64,000 nucleotides of DNA from Triops longicaudatus (Eukaryota; Arthropoda; Branchiopoda; Notostraca; Triopsidae). The stretch spans positions 186,001-250,000 of the forward strand of contig JAGQDJ010000019.1 of assembly GCA_022885665.1 (NCBI GenBank). The letters run 5' to 3'. The notes under the pieces were generated by a model. The model ran no database searches, was not told the origin of the DNA, and was given only the letters and a program-made list of their open reading frames with translations. The translations under genes were made by a program, and so were the position numbers. Shown piece by piece: positions 26,201 to 41,749 of the stretch; position 1 is the first letter of the stretch, and every line of letters begins with the position of its first letter.

Positions 26201-27753
26201 TTGTTGTAATTTGTCATAGAATTCCCGGGGCCCAATATTCGTTCTACTAAAGCTTTGACGGTTTTTTTTCCTTGGCTTTCTCCTTGTGCGACTTGATTTC
26301 TCTAAGTTTGTTTAATAGTTATCTCGCACAATGAAACGTAACCTTCTTTCCTTAACTTTCAAGACGCACTTTGGTCTTACGCTATTACTCAACTGGGGTA
26401 AGCTATATATACTTAGAACGTGAGTTTCCAGGTAACCTGACAATTAAGTAATGTGGCGACCCCATGGGCGATCTCATCAAGATTAAAGATGCTCTTCGGG
26501 ATGCACTTGCGAGTATGAGGCAGTGTTACGAAAAATTCAAGTTACATCCTTGGGAGAGAGCAAAGGTAGCTTCACGTTTGAGAACCTCCTTCGGGCTGTT
26601 ATAGGAATCTAACCAGTCTTTTCTCTGCTAACATAGCGGGTTCCAAAGTACTTACTGTATTCCCGTTTTTTCCCTCGATTCCCGCTCGTTGCGCTCTTTT
26701 AGCTCTACAAAGGCCCTCGCGGATTAAAGACTTGCGGTCTGGGGAAAGGACTCAGTGAAGAGAAACCTCGCCAAAGCTCGTTCCGCTGTCGTAGACGTAG
26801 CAGCAGTGCACCTTTCTCCCAAGGACTCAGTACACGAGCCTTGGAACTACCTCTGTCCAGTTATTCGTAAGTGCTCATAAGTGGCCTTAGAACGTGAATT
26901 TCCTTGCTGTTTATAAGTGAGGTAAGTTAACCCTTACACAAGTGCATTTAAACTGAACATCTCCTGACTTCCGAGTTTGTTCTCCCACCATGTTCTCCTT
27001 GGTGATCTTTTTAGAAAAGAAACACTTCTCTGCAAAAGTTCAAGATAGGGAAGTCCTAAAAATAGTACCTAAATATTTTGAAGTTTCAGTGAAAAATTCT
27101 AAAAAAAGTATAGTTTCGATGTGTGCGAATTTGTTCGCTGCAATAGTCGAGCATTTTCCTTTCACGGTGAGCGGTAACCTTATTTTTCTGCTTTCGAACA
27201 CGCACGCCTGTTTTGCATTACTACCGTACAAAAGTAAACGAAATACACCTTTTGCATTTTTTGCAAGTTTATTTAATAAAGCGATTGCAAATTTTTCCAC
27301 TGACGGTACAACAAGTTTTGTCTGTCAATGCGAGTTTAATTTCAAAGCCAAACCACGCGGGCGGGCATGCAATAGGTAAACCCAAATAATGGTGAGCTGG
27401 TTTGGGGGTTTGGCATGACGTCGAGGTCGTCCACCTTCTTAAAATCGAGGAGATTGTTTCGGGTAGTTGAGCACATTCACTCGCAAAGCCTCAAATCTAG
27501 TTCCTGTTAAACGCTCCCTGCTTGATATACAATGCAGGTATTAACTTAAAAAAACGCATTAAATGACGTTTGACAAGCGAATAAAAAAAATCGTGCCAGG
27601 AATTCTGCAAGTAAACTTGATCATGCCTTCGTCAAAATCGCCTGTCGGTAATCGTTAGGTATTCGAGGGGGAAAAAAGCGACAGGGAAAGACTTCCTTTT
27701 TCTTAGTGTATGTCCTAGTTGTTGGTGTCATTGTATTATGAGCAAGGAAGGAA

Positions 27754-28041
27754 TTAGGCTTCGACAAGAAAAGCACCGAATTCGTTTATTTGGCACTCGT
27801 AGTAAACGCAACGGGAGCTAAAAAAAGTTTCGAGCGTTGGGCTCCTTTTGTTTATTTCTCAAAGCATACGTGATGTTATGAAAGTAGCTAACCTCCCAGT
27901 TCTCATCTGCATGAGAATATTGATTTCTTGAGTTGTGCTGCTGCTGACCTTCTCTCCCTTCGCTCCACATATCATAAACAGAGCAAGACAAACCAAAGGC
28001 CATTCTGCCCGTGATGAGCAGTAAAGGCTGCGCCACCACAT
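27754..28041 (-). CDS. Candidate small secreted peptide, two exons
   Basis: Not recognised as a known family. Exon 1 (28041-27893) opens with ATG and encodes MWWRSLYCSS followed by a hydrophobic core PLVCLALFMICG, a good signal peptide with likely cleavage near AKG. A GTTAGC donor, a 75-base intron ending CTTTTTTTAG and exon 2 (27817-27754) keep the frame and give a 70-residue product. The mature part would be about 42 residues and ends with SSRCVYYECQINEFGAFLVEA, in which two Cys lie four residues apart and could form one disulfide ring. This resembles a neuropeptide or cytokine precursor in size and layout, without a dibasic cleavage site that I can see. It lies head to head with dimm, 465 bases apart. 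The exon pair is my own join; the call is tentative. Confidence 0.35.
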
Positions 28042-28506
28042 GTCAGAGAAAGAAGTGTTATCTCTAAGCAGCCCAGCATCTGAAACCTCAAACCGTTTTT
28101 AAGTAGAAGAGAGCTAGGTACCCACTTGCTGGGGTATACCGTGGATGCTCAAAGTTTTGCTCCGAGTAAGTCGTGACTGACCCCGATTGACCCTTTTTGG
28201 CTTTTGGCATCTCGCAGTTCGTTCGCTCTTGTTCCTCTTGCTCTTTTCCTTTCAAATTTTGTTTTCATTGTAATGCATCAGAGCGCGGACTTTCCAATTG
28301 GAGCAGCCTCCCCGGTCAAGAAAAAAAGAATGCTTAAGGGAAAAGCTGGACATGACCACACCGTCGCTAGAGGGGCAAACCTAACTTCTTAGCTTAGGAG
28401 TGATTGTTTTCAGAAAGTAGAACTGAGGACTTGCGGAGTGCACAATCCAGTTTCCTGAAATTCCGATGGTCTTTTTTTTCCGCAGTTGTGAATTTTGTGA
28501 AACGGA

Positions 28507-29345
28507 ATGGAAAGCGGCATTTTTCACATGGATCCGTGGAGAGAAGACGAAGTTGTAGCAGGTGATCTGAGCGACGATATTGGAGGCGGAAGAGGTAAGC
28601 AAATAAACAAGAATTCCTTTCAGTAAGCTCGAAGGAGGTTTTAATTATTTTAAAAATGTTTAATCTAAAGGTGTTTAATTATTTTAAAAATGTTTAATCT
28701 AAAGGTGTAGGAAGTGAGAGTGTCGATAGTTCATGCAGTGAAGAAAGGACAGTATCACGCTGCGGCGAAGACGATGCAGAAAGCCGCGTTCGTAATAACA
28801 ATACGGAATCCTCTAACGGTGGCTCTGTCCACGGCGAGAGCAGCGGGACTGGAAACAGCGGGCGAAGAAAACGTGTAGCCTTATCAGCACGAGAGCGAAA
28901 CTCCCGACGACTAGAAAGCAATGAACGGGAACGGCTACGGATGCATAGTTTGAACGATGCTTTCGAGGTAATTGAAAGAAAAACGGATGAGAACTGAGGT
29001 TTTTGTTCGATCAGGAAAGAACTGATGGGTTATCTGTTTAGCAACTGAGGTCGGTCATCCCCCACATCCAATTAGAGCGGAAGTTGTCCAAAATTGAAAC
29101 TCTTACGTTGGCCAAGAACTATATCATGGCGCTTACCAACGTTATCTGCGATATGAGAGGAGAAAAGCAGCCTTATTTGTAAGGAAGCTCACAAATACCT
29201 GACAAAAAGGGTATCTAAAAAACGTCTAATTAGGTTCACGGAACAAAATAACTGCACGAGCGAGGATGAAAAAGACGAATCTATGGAGGTCAACAATAAT
29301 AGCCGGTGTAGCAGTCGAGTTCGGTCGCCGAGAAAACATTCGTAA
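28507..29345 (+). CDS. dimm: bHLH transcription factor, dimmed / MIST1 (BHLHA15) family
   Basis: Nuclear bHLH factor. In insects dimmed sets up the secretory machinery of peptidergic neuroendocrine cells; the vertebrate relative MIST1 does this in exocrine cells. Four exons: 28507-28594, 28705-28967, 29042-29178 and 29234-29345, 199 residues. The bHLH (about residues 98-155) has the basic region [20 protein letters not shown], the loop with [13 protein letters not shown] and helix 2 with [14 protein letters not shown]. The RMHSLNDAF and [15 protein letters not shown] stretches are diagnostic for this subgroup rather than for neurogenin or atonal. The N-terminal half is acidic and Ser-rich; the tail is short and ends in RSPRKHS. 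The start is the first in-frame ATG. The 3' splice site of intron 1 lies in a 34-base perfect tandem duplication. An AATAAA at 29565 is the probable poly(A) signal. Confidence 0.94.
28640..28707 (+). repeat. Perfect 34-bp tandem duplication spanning the 3' splice site of dimm intron 1
   Basis: Bases 28640-28673 and 28674-28707 are identical. Each copy carries a pyrimidine-rich stretch, a branch-like TTTAAT and the acceptor CTAAAG followed by GTG. Use of the second acceptor (exon from 28705) keeps the dimm frame. Use of the first (exon from 28671) adds 34 bases and meets an in-frame TAA two codons later. Confidence 0.95.
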
Positions 29346-29908
29346 TTTTTTGTTTTCCTTTTATTTCTGTTTGAAAAAGTGCCACGGGGTGTTCTGCCAT
29401 GCAGAAGTTGTTATTGACTCAAAAAAGAAAAATGGTTTTAATAAGAAGGGTTTATATTCTTAAAAAATCCAAAAGATTCCTATAATCAGTTGTTGACGTG
29501 ACATCCATCCTCGCATGTGGGCTCGTGCTGTTTGTGATACGCAAAGATTTATATCTCAGAACGTAATAAAAAACGTTTTCCTTAAATGTTCCGCCTATTC
29601 AAACCATAACTGTACCAAATGCTTCCCGAAAGTTTGCCCGTAGAATTTCAAAGCCCATGCCACCTGTTAGTTGCGAACTTGAACTCGACACAAGCGTTTG
29701 TTTAGAGATGAAACACGTGACACTTCGTAAGAAAGTAAATACGTGACGTTGTCATTTTTTGATCCCGCATGAGCACGTTTGGAGACTAGTCAGTTCTGGG
29801 ATGAGAAGTGTTCCCCAAAACGTTCGTCAAGCGTTTAGAAAACTTAGCTATAAAGAGAGCATACGGTTTGGATTTTTCTTTCCAGTGATCAACTCGCCAG
29901 CTATTAAA
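29346..29908. other. Gap between dimm and threonine aldolase
   Basis: Holds the dimm 3' UTR with AATAAA at 29565-29570 and the promoter of the aldolase gene. The frame 29759-29908 runs in phase into the aldolase start and is discussed there. Confidence 0.5.
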
Positions 29909-32306
29909 ATGTATAATTCCCGTGCGCCTGCTGAAGAGGTCAGAAAAAAATGTAATAGAACAACACATATAACCTTAACTTCCTTGTTGAATTGTTATAG
30001 AAGAGCAAATTTGTTGTTGATCTGAGGAGCGACACAGTCACCCAACCTAATGAAGCTATGAGACAGGCTATGAAGGAAGCCGATGTTGGTGACGATGTTT
30101 ATGGTGAAGATCCAACGGTTCTAGGTAGACCTTTATTTGTACAATTTGTCACTTAGTTCTCATACGATTTTTTAATTCTTGATGTTTATTTCTGCATTCA
30201 AGACTCACGTGAAAGATCATATTTGCTCTTAAAGCGAATATCAAGTGATGGACACATTTGCTTTTCAGACTAATCTAAAATTCAGTTGCCGAAAATTTCC
30301 CGCTCTAATAAGCTTTTAGCGTGGATGAAGTGGAGAAAACGTAAATTCTGCAGTACCACGAAATCTTACAGCACAAATCAAGTCCACTTTCTCTTCGAAA
30401 TTGTTCTTGCATAGTTTATGCGTACATAATTATCCATCAGAAACCATTGAAGAGCAATCTGTTCAGCTAGTGATAAAGTCGTTCTGTAGCCATTAGGGGT
30501 ATTCCACTAATTAAGTATGCCATTAGCGTGATAAGGAGATTCTTTAGCTAGCAGACTCTCGCTGCCCAAGTAGTAAATCACGACGAACTGATCTCCAATT
30601 TGGATCTGTTGTGATTTGTTAAATGAAAAATACAGCAGTAATCCTTCAATTTGTTGGTGTTCCTAAATTTTGAGGTAAATTAACGGAGCCTACTTTAACA
30701 ATTGACTGAATTCGCGTGTTGTCTCGATTTTTTTCGTTCCCACGTAAGTTTTCGAGAAAAGAATAATAAGGCATAACAAGTAAGCCATTCTATTAACACT
30801 ACTATTGAATAGGATCTTTTAAAAAGGATGTTAATTTTTTTCCGGCTGAATTGTATTCAGCCTGAAAATTTGCTCTTGGTGCTATTAAAAAATATTTCGA
30901 AAAGTAAAAAAAGGATATACTTTGTTGTCGTCCTCGGCTGTCTGTGCAGACGTTTTGTGCAATCTAGTGCGTAAAGATTTAGTTTCTGTTGTGTTTTTCT
31001 CCTTCGGCGCAGAGCTTCAACGATACTTGGCTGAGTTGTTGGGCAAAGAAGACGCTTTGTTTGTGTCATCGGGGACTATGGGAAACTTGATCTCATTGTT
31101 GGTTCATTGTAACGAACGCGGTAGTGAAATCTTGTCCGGTGACGAGTCCCACATCTTGTGCTACGAGCAAGCCGGAGCTGCACAAGTATGCTTTCTACAA
31201 ACGAACTCTTAACGCAATTCAGATGTGTGACTCTTTAGTTTGGAGGAATTAATATCCGCCCAGTCAAAAATCTGCCGGATGGAACTCTGTGCCTGGAAGA
31301 CTTGAAGAGCAAGATCCGTCCGCGCGGTGATCCTCATTATCCTGTAACAAGCTTAATTTGCTTGGAAAATACGCACAATCGTTGCGGTGGACGAGTTATT
31401 AACCTTCAGTATCTCCAGGAAGTAAAGGGGACACTTTTTATTTATTATTTAAGAGCTTTTCAATGAGTGGAATAATTGTCCAGATCAGTGCCTTAGCCGC
31501 GGAACATAACATCCCGTTACATTTAGACGGGGCTCGGATTTGTAACGCTGCAGTAGCATTGGGATGTTCACTGGAGGAATTAGTCAAACCTTTCGTATCC
31601 GTCTCGGTATGCTTCAGCAAAGGGTTGGGAGCTCCTATCGGTTCAGCCATTGCTGGACCCAAAGTATTTATACAAAGGTACTGCAATAGGTTCATGGGAT
31701 AAAGTGTGAATGAGATTCATTTTATCGATGCTGTTTTACTTCAGGGCTCTAAGGTACCGCAAAGCTTTGGGTGGCGGAATGCGCCAAGTTGGGATCATTG
31801 CAGCTCCGTGTTTGTGGGCGTTGAAGAACAACATAGAGCGCATGAACGAAGACCATTCTAGAGCCAAGTCGATAGGTCAAGGTAAGTAGCTCAAAGTACT
31901 TCGCAGAGCCTATTGAACGACATTACATCTAATTGCTGCAACCATATTCAGTTATCTATAGCGCGAATCTTCCATTTCTGACGGTGGAGCTTGATGCAAT
32001 AGAAAGCAATATTTTGATGATTCGCTTGAACCCTGCCGTTATCAGTCCAGCGGTTCTCTGTGAACGTTTGTCCAAGGTAAATTTAACTAGCAAAACATTC
32101 AGAGAACTTAGTAAACTGTTTTTATTATTTAGGTGACGCCTGAAGAAGAAAACGCCTTGGGAGAACGCATAACAATACGTTGCAATGGAATGGGAAGTCA
32201 CACTGTCCGCATAGTGTTTCACTGCAATATCACAGAGAAGCATGTTTCTGCAACTGAAAAGAAGCTCCGTTATGTTTTAGAAGAGTTAAAAAAATCTAAC
32301 ATGTGA
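29909..32306 (+). CDS. Threonine aldolase (low-specificity L-threonine / L-allo-threonine aldolase)
   Basis: PLP enzyme that splits threonine or allo-threonine into glycine and acetaldehyde. Eight exons: 29909-29938, 30001-30124, 31013-31185, 31239-31421, 31484-31677, 31745-31881, 31952-32076 and 32133-32306; 379 residues, exact frame. Family motifs in order: [37 protein letters not shown] (PLP phosphate region), [36 protein letters not shown] (PLP ring Asp) and [12 protein letters not shown] with the Schiff-base Lys. [13 protein letters not shown] then follows. Introns are 53-75 bases except the 888-base intron 2. The start is set at [10 protein letters not shown]; the open frame continues upstream to an ATG about 108 bases before it (MRSVPQNVRQAFRKL), which would add an Arg-rich, presequence-like leader. 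The gene converges with EIF3D, 257 bases apart. Confidence 0.93.
30125..31012 (+). other. Long intron 2 of the threonine aldolase gene
   Basis: An 888-base intron in a gene whose other introns are 53-75 bases. AT-rich, with no exon or RNA gene that I can recognise. It could hold a regulatory element or an old insertion. Confidence 0.6.
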
Positions 32307-32563
32307 GCCAGGTGTTCAATGTTACGATTGCGTTCTTTCGGATCAAAAAGTTTAACGCTGTCGAGTCCCTAGGAGTTTCCCCAGGGTCCAAAAACTTTTA
32401 ACTCCCAAGTTCATTTTGTGATTCGGGTATCCCATGGTGCCAATTTATAGGTGAAATAATTATATGGAAAGAATTTATCCCGTTCAACCTTGAATTTATT
32501 TTCTGTTGATTCTCCAACAAAGAGGAGTTATACATATTATGGGAATGCACCCTTCGGCCTTTT

Positions 32564-34905
32564 TCATTCGTCCTCGTCCTGTTCATCAGAATCGACGGCA
32601 TCGTCCGATTCGAAGGTGTTGTCCGGAATATCGTACAATCGCACAACAGGCTTGTTCGGGTCTTTCACCAACAGATACTTGCCATCTTCCAGTTTCATAC
32701 AGATGTCAATGACGCAGCGCAAAATTCCCCACGCGTTGTCCATATTCAGGTTGATCTGGTTGGCGAATTCATGGGGTTTGAATTGCTGGGTGCCCAGAAT
32801 CACGTGTTTGGAAGTTTCCTTAGGGCTGGCGCGAGACACATACCTGTTTTGACAAAAAAATGTAATTAGTTGCTTTTCCTTTTTTCTCTTCACATTCTCT
32901 CTTCAGAATGAACTTTGTCTGACGTATAACCATAACTTTCTAGGAAAGCTCACTAAAAACGTGATTATACTCCCAAGTTTAATCTAGCACAGCTTTATGA
33001 CTTTGGTTTTACAAAACCAACCAACGCCGATCAAACTGCGCTTCACACAGTCACCTAACACTAGAAAGTGCTAAAACGTACCCGAATTTAATTTGATCAG
33101 AACCCGCCAACATGGCTTGAACGGTCCACTTGGCCAACTTGCACGAATTGTTTTTCAGCTCATTAGCCAAAACAGCACCTCGCTGCGTGTCCAGCTTTTG
33201 CCGCCATTCCACACCACCAGAATGTCTCGAATCCCATTCGTTCAAGGCTTTGATGTTAATAAATTGGATTTCTCCGCTAGGACCCTATGGACACAAAAAG
33301 AATATTTAATAACTACAACAAATACAGCTTAAAAATATATAATGCAAAGTAATACTTAAAAATGACGCATCAACTAGTAGCATAACTACTGGGCTTTTTG
33401 TATAATCCTGGCTGAAAATATTGACAGAAAGGTAACAAGCCACAACTCACGCCAAAAATAAATAAAGTTCAACTACTAATACGAAACCGGAAAGTATAAT
33501 GACGAATGTGCGATTTCTTACAGAAATAACGGCGTCATGTTCCGTACGAGCTACAAGGATGACTCCATTATCCAGATCCCATTTGCGGTACCGGTATGCC
33601 ACCGATGCAACTTCAGCAGGTCCTTCATCTTCGGTAATAAATGGATTAGGTTCCTCCAAGCGGTATTTCTCTTCGTTCATTTTCAAAACTTGTTGGCTGA
33701 AGTTATGGTTGATGAAAGTGGCCTCCAACGCAAGGTTACGGGGAGAATTGACACTGTTGCCATCTTCTTGAGGTGGATCGTTGGATGTTTCGCTCACCGT
33801 AAGCAAGTCTAATCATTCAAACTTAATCATTGATTGCACCGCACTTACATGCTAAAACAACATTACCAAATTCGGAGTCGTCGCGTTTATCGAAGAAGAG
33901 TTTGCCGCCGACTTTCTGTACCACAATGTCCCAAGAATAGTTCGACCGCGTAGCGCACATCAAAGTGGCAAGGATAGCGTCCGTGGCAAACACATTGCCT
34001 TCAGTCTTGGCCAAACGACGAATAATGGGATCATCGGTGGTGGTCACCTTGTGGAACACACGATCAATGCGCTGCAGCCGCTCTTCTTTCTTTACGTTGA
34101 CGCGGTCGTACGTCTTATCATAGTACTCCAATTCCCCGCATGTTACCCTATACGAATAAAGCTTAACTTTTAAGCACACGAACGTCGGTTACGCCAAGAA
34201 ACTTACAGATCAGCCGGTTCTTTAACGTTGGGCAACGAAAGTTTGCCCAAACGGGGGAAATCCATTTCCTCGACTACTTTCCATGAAGGCAACACCGTAA
34301 CTGAAGATTCACGATTCTTCACCTGATTTTGACCCCGAGGATCAAAGCGACCACGAACACCCTGCTTCTGGAACTTGCGCACCTGACGCTGTCGGTCTCC
34401 TCTCTCACCTAAACGGACTCATTTCAGCTTTGTAGGTTATAGAAAAGGAAAATTACCAAAACGACCTCCTCGCATCTGGCGCTGTTGACGTAAGAAGCGT
34501 CCACGCGCATACAAGGGCTTTTGGACACGTGTAGTGTCAACCAGTTGGAAACTCGACTCATCTTCTTCGTGATAGTAAGCATACTGGGTACCCCCGCTGC
34601 CAAACTGGGAAGCATATTTGTCTAGAATTGCATAGAAATATAACATACCGGCTTAAAGTCATTTATGTGAAACCTTACTGGCATATTTCCTATCTTGATA
34701 AGCCGAGTTCGAGCCGGTCCAGTCAGAAACCTATGAAAGATCGATGTCACTTTTCATTGCACGACATATGCAAACATGTTACTTTGCCTAGACGATCTCC
34801 TTTGGAGAAAGGCTGGTATGGCATGTCTTTATATTGATCGGGAATGGCTGAAGGTCCCCATCCATCTGGATTTTCTTGTATAGTTGGCGGGCAAAAGTGC
34901 GCCAT
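32564..34905 (-). CDS. EIF3D: Eukaryotic translation initiation factor 3 subunit D
   Basis: Subunit of the eIF3 complex; its cap-binding domain supports selective, eIF4E-independent initiation. Eight exons read downward: 34905-34783, 34730-34679, 34621-34457, 34408-34207, 34147-33867, 33808-33522, 33284-33082 and 32843-32564; 530 residues (human 548). The N-terminus [20 protein letters not shown] leads into [19 protein letters not shown] and [16 protein letters not shown], then an Arg/Gln-rich RNA-binding linker. This linker is somewhat shorter than in vertebrates. The cap-binding domain carries [75 protein letters not shown] and [20 protein letters not shown]. The acidic tail ends DSDEQDEDE. 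The gene is head to head with CNOT3 across 829 bases. Confidence 0.97.
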
Positions 34906-35734
34906 TTCTTACTCGTTGGAAGGGAACAACAATCGCTAGAAACTTATATCCACAAAGTCCACAAAACTGTACACCCAATGCGTCCCTGGAGGAAGGGTTT
35001 CACGATGGCAATTTTTCAACGTTGCCAGATAAAAGTTTTAGATTCTGTTGAAATAATAATAATTAAGATTTATTTCTAATGCTGAAAATTAACGTAGCTG
35101 CATATAATATACCTTTTAATTACTTGTCTATGTGTTTAGTTCTATATTTTTATACAAAAGGCAATTGAGCAATGTCAAACTCGAAAGGCGCAATTTGTAT
35201 CTATTTGTGATTTTGGTGGCTTCGTACTAATTAAGTGGTATTTTATTTTTGTAGTAATCGTATTTCTATTTGTTGTTATTTGACATTAACAGTTAGTTTT
35301 AAAAGTGTACGATTCCATTAAAAAATCCTTTATTACACGTGACACTGTTTAGTGCGTAACGTTATGTTTGTCGTGGGAAGGTGTAGCAGCACAATATCCT
35401 TTAAGCGGCCATCTTGGATTTGTGCCTATTTGGAGTGCATTGTTTTTTGAGCAATTTTTAGCCTCACCGGCCTTTAAATAAACAGTTAACGATTTGCAAA
35501 AAAAAAGAGATTAAAATATCAGAAAATAAATTGCGTCTTTCCAGGAATACATTTCCATTGCAACCGACGGAGCTTCTGTGTTATATTTTGCTACCTGGAT
35601 ACCCCCTTTTCCTTTGATCGAAGCAGCCTGTGTTATTGTTGCCCACCTTGCTCATAAGTCGCTACTAAACTAGCCCACTGCCAGAGCAGTTAAGCTATGT
35701 ACGCCAGCTGTATAAGCGAAAGGCCCAGATAGTG
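34906..35734. promoter_or_regulatory. Divergent promoter region, EIF3D and CNOT3
   Basis: Two housekeeping genes point away from each other across 829 bases. It contains a YY1-like site at 35405-35416 in reverse orientation (CAAGATGGCCGC on the minus strand). Short open frames here have no family support. Confidence 0.5.
35405..35416 (-). promoter_or_regulatory. YY1-like motif between EIF3D and CNOT3
   Basis: On the minus strand this reads CAAGATGGCCGC, close to the YY1/Pho consensus. It is the same type of motif seen upstream of UTP6 at 7649. Confidence 0.4.
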
Positions 35735-39929
<4,195 letters not shown>

Positions 39930-41749
39930 AAGGGAAAAATGGAAATTACAAGATGAAAAGACAGTCTGAGTCAGTGTAACTGTGCTCTCGTATTTTGAGG
40001 AAAAGGGGGATTTGAGTACACAAGACTGTCGTGAACAAGGTGAAGGAAGTGGAGACAGAAAAATTGGAAAAAAATGAGGCCCAGTGTGCGTAAAACAGGA
40101 AACACGTGCTTTTGATCCAGCGAAATCGGTCAGCAGATTGACGACCCAAGATCTGAGCTGGATACGTATCATTTTTTGACCATGGAACACCTTGTGAAGA
40201 CCTGTGAAGCGGTGTATTAAGTACTTCTCAACAAGGAGCGAGGATGCGGATTTTTACTGGACATGATGGCGGCAGCAACAAACCTTCCTATATTTTTCAC
40301 TCATTTCATGTTACCCAAGATTTTCCTTTCCAGTGTTCGGAAACACTGGGCTGGTGTACAATACTTCCCGTTCTCCTTTTTTTTAAAAAAAAAAATCAGT
40401 CTGAAATCCTGGTCGAGAGTAGTAGCAATCAGCGGGCTGTTAGAAAAGTGGTAAGCAGTTCGCGAATGTTCCTCTGTACTTACATTACCTCCCTGCTTTT
40501 GTACAGAACAGGCCGGTTAAGAAATGGAAGTAGGGATGAAGGGCTTTTTTAATATAAGAGAAGGAGAAACCGTCAAGCGCTTTTGTACAAAAAAGTGGTT
40601 GTATTCTATTTCTCTAGATAATTATTAGTTACAAAAAAACGATAAAAAAGAGCAAAATGTTGTAAAAAATGCGACGAGAAATCTAAAATGGGAGTCGCAC
40701 TGCACACTACGATTGATTCAGCCCGGCTTGGTTGAAAGTACACTTGGACCAGGATTTTTGATACTTTGTACCAAGAAAAGTTACTTATTTTCGTGTTTTA
40801 AGCAAGGAAAGACAATTGGAACAATTAAGACGGTGTCGAGTTTGCCCTCAAGTGAAGAACACCGCTAGGATTTGAAGAAAGAACAGGTCATTAAGTGCAT
40901 ACGTGGCCGTGCTTTTCATGTACGCTATTGGGCCGTGATTCAAGCAGAAAAATACAAGGCAATGTCTGTGTTGCAATTGTCAATTAAAATGGGATATTTT
41001 TCTCTGAGTTACAGTAACGAGTTGCTCATCAGAGTATGTTACTTTGCGCATTCCTTAAATTTTAAGCGGCTACAACATTGCCTGTTCATTCATGTGATAA
41101 TTTCATTAGACTTTTGAACAGTGGGCAAACAAGTGAAAACATCTAGCATGAAAGAAATGTGAGTTCTGCGTTACTCGGAAACAAAAACTTTCAATTGTTG
41201 TATGTGCGACGACTGGCAAGTATCAAGTAACACGGCCGTTCCTTAATTCAGATTGTACGCAGAAATTTGACGCTGACAGTGGATTCAAGAAATAAGTCGG
41301 TTTATAGAAGACCACGGAAGGCGTGTAACTACCAGCTGTGTAATACCTCCGTGTTGTACGAATACGTTACATTAGGGTAGGCAATCCAAAAGTTTAATTC
41401 CTGTTCATTGCTTTCACGCAGTTGTCCGTCAAGTAAGCATTGTGAAACTTTTACTAGTGTTCTTAATATTAAAAAAAAGAAAAAAAAAACATATTCAACA
41501 TTAATTCCGTCGTCGTCGAACCTGACAAATTTCCTGGTACTCTGCAGCTTTTCAAGCATCGTTTCACGATATCGCCGTGAAGAGGCACCATAGAGCTCGT
41601 GGTGCAAGCAATGACCTTCTCCTTCTCGTATATAACTACTATTGTGTTTTGATTCTGTATGAATTGGGAAAGCCATGTGTGTGAGGAACTTACAAAAAAA
41701 CACCAATTGAAGTTTTGTATCCTATGAAAACAATCAAGACTTTGACACA
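39930..41749. other. CNOT3 3' UTR and gap before DPH1
   Basis: The strand-specific open frames here (for example 40190-39663 minus) overlap CNOT3 exons or have no domain. A long 3' UTR for CNOT3 is likely. The right end holds the DPH1 promoter. The bases ATGATGGCGGC at 40264 again resemble YY1. Confidence 0.5.

Larger units (their letters stand above)
14843..27753. other. 13 kb non-coding stretch
   Basis: No exon chain with family support on either strand. The longest frame (18630-18067, minus, 187 codons) has no recognisable domain. Local items are a TTACC pentamer run near 16110, T-tracts at 17184-17209 and 26156-26197, a perfect CRE palindrome at 20160, and a GC-rich patch at 23461-23650 that looks like old repeat sequence. 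The right end lies beside dimm, so some of this DNA may regulate it. That is inference only. Confidence 0.5.

Noticed and set aside
26990..27379. 129-codon plus-strand frame with an opposing minus frame
   Set aside because: No family, no signal peptide, low-complexity Lys/Phe-rich composition.
28204..28392. Signal-peptide-like frame just upstream of dimm
   Set aside because: The hydrophobic part lies before any ATG (the frame starts at TTG); probably dimm 5' UTR.
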